A stretch of 5,349 bases of DNA. Origin: Anaerolineae bacterium (GTDB lineage: Bacteria; Chloroflexota; Anaerolineae; Aggregatilineales; Phototrophicaceae). The notes beneath the pieces were generated by a model. The model was not told the DNA's origin and did no database searches. It was given only the letters and a program-made list of their open reading frames with translations. Location: assembly GCA_020848855.1 (NCBI GenBank), contig JADLHH010000324.1, forward strand, positions 1 to 5,349, written 5' to 3'. Below, in pieces: positions 4,866-5,349 of the stretch (position 1 is the first letter of the stretch; the number at the start of each line of letters is the position of its first letter). Made by a program: the position numbers and the translations under genes.

Positions 4866-5349
4866 TCACCCCGGCAGCTTCACACCCATGATACTCGGCT
4901 TGCCCATCGCCGCCAGATCGGACTCGATTTTGACGATCTCCTGCCCCGCCACCTGCAGCCGCTTAAGCTGGTCGGTGTGGATTTCGGTCTGCGCTTCGAT
5001 CAGCCGGGTAAGCGGCGCAATCGCTTCGCGCCGAAGCTGCATCCCGTAGGTGATCTGCTTGTCCGCGCCGGCGTTCAACGCCTCAAGATAGCGCGCCTGA
5101 AGCTGAAGCAGGCGCTCAGTGTAAGCGTTTTCGAGCATCCGCCCGCGTACCGGCAGAAAGACCAGCCCGCCTACCCCGGCAGCCAGCAGCACGACCAGAA
5201 TCAGCCAGAAGGGCGAATTTTCGCCGCCGGGCGGGAACGCAACCAGCGAAAAGATCAGAAACACTACCAGAATGAGTTCGAACGCCGCCATGTACAGCAG
5301 CGAATTGCGCAGCGCCTGTTCCAGCCGGGCGGTTTCGACCTGCTGCGCC
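4866..5349 (-). CDS. C-terminal part of a second dynamin-like protein (start beyond right edge)
   Basis: The minus-strand frame ends at TGA 4866-4868 and is open to the right edge, giving 160 residues. A Met at 5289-5291 is only an internal codon, because the 19 codons before it are open and continue an amphipathic helix (VETARLEQALRNS) that leads into the membrane part. Two hydrophobic segments follow, one about residues 20-37 (FELILVVFLIFSLVAF) and one about 47-66 (FWLILVVLLAAGVGGLVF), separated by a short PPGGE-containing turn. After them comes a long charged helix to about residue 150. This is the same order as the membrane/coiled-coil piece at 2890-3363. A 61-residue ungapped stretch starting YLEAL here and YREAL there lines up by eye with shared Tyr, Glu-Ala-Leu, Lys, Pro, Glu, Gln, Arg, Ile and Ala positions. 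The likely role is the membrane-anchoring end of a dynamin-like GTPase partner. The GTPase domain itself is not in the window, so this identity is inference. Confidence 0.72.
   Translation of the reverse strand, partial: AQQVETARLEQALRNSLLYMAAFELILVVFLIFSLVAFPPGGENSPFWLILVVLLAAGVGGLVFLPVRGRMLENAYTERLLQLQARYLEALNAGADKQITYGMQLRREAIAPLTRLIEAQTEIHTDQLKRLQVAGQEIVKIESDLAAMGKPSIMGVKLPG

Overview
The window is a gene-dense, GC-rich stretch of bacterial chromosome. It carries two genes on the left in divergent orientation and a block of membrane-related genes on the right, all on the minus strand. No rRNA, tRNA, CRISPR array or transposase was seen. The organism cannot be fixed from this window. High GC, GTG and TTG starts, and dynamin-like GTPases with a two-helix membrane segment followed by a coiled-coil tail would fit a Chloroflexota-type genome, but this is inference from general knowledge.

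Layout from left to right. (1) Positions 1-1292, minus strand: most of an AAA-family ATPase with its own uncharacterised N-terminal region; its C-terminus lies beyond the left edge. (2) Positions 1293-1396: a short divergent control region with an extended -10 (TG-A-TATAAT) for the ATPase and a weaker possible promoter for the rightward gene. (3) Positions 1397-2428, plus strand: a complete class II histone-deacetylase-like zinc amidohydrolase with all expected catalytic residues. (4) Positions 2438-2893, minus: a short MgtC/SapB-family membrane protein, convergent with the deacetylase and only 9 bp from it. (5) Positions 2890-4680, minus: a dynamin-like protein in two pieces, a GTPase part (3376-4680) and a membrane-hairpin/coiled-coil part (2890-3363). 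The two pieces are in the same reading frame and separated by one TAG codon plus four sense codons. (6) Positions 4681-4865: the only sizeable intergenic gap (185 bp), filled by a symmetric element of four hairpins. (7) Positions 4866-5349, minus: the C-terminal end of a second protein built like the tail of the first dynamin, running off the right edge.

The right-hand genes read as one co-directional unit: second dynamin-like protein, hairpin element, dynamin GTPase part, dynamin membrane/coiled-coil part, then MgtC-like protein. The last two overlap by four bases (GTGA), a sign of translational coupling. Bacterial dynamin-like proteins often occur as tandem pairs that remodel or protect membranes, so a membrane-maintenance or membrane-stress role for the cluster is reasonable inference, not something the sequence proves. 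The strongest points to follow up are the in-frame amber codon that splits the dynamin, the hairpin element, and the coupling of an MgtC-like protein to a dynamin tail.
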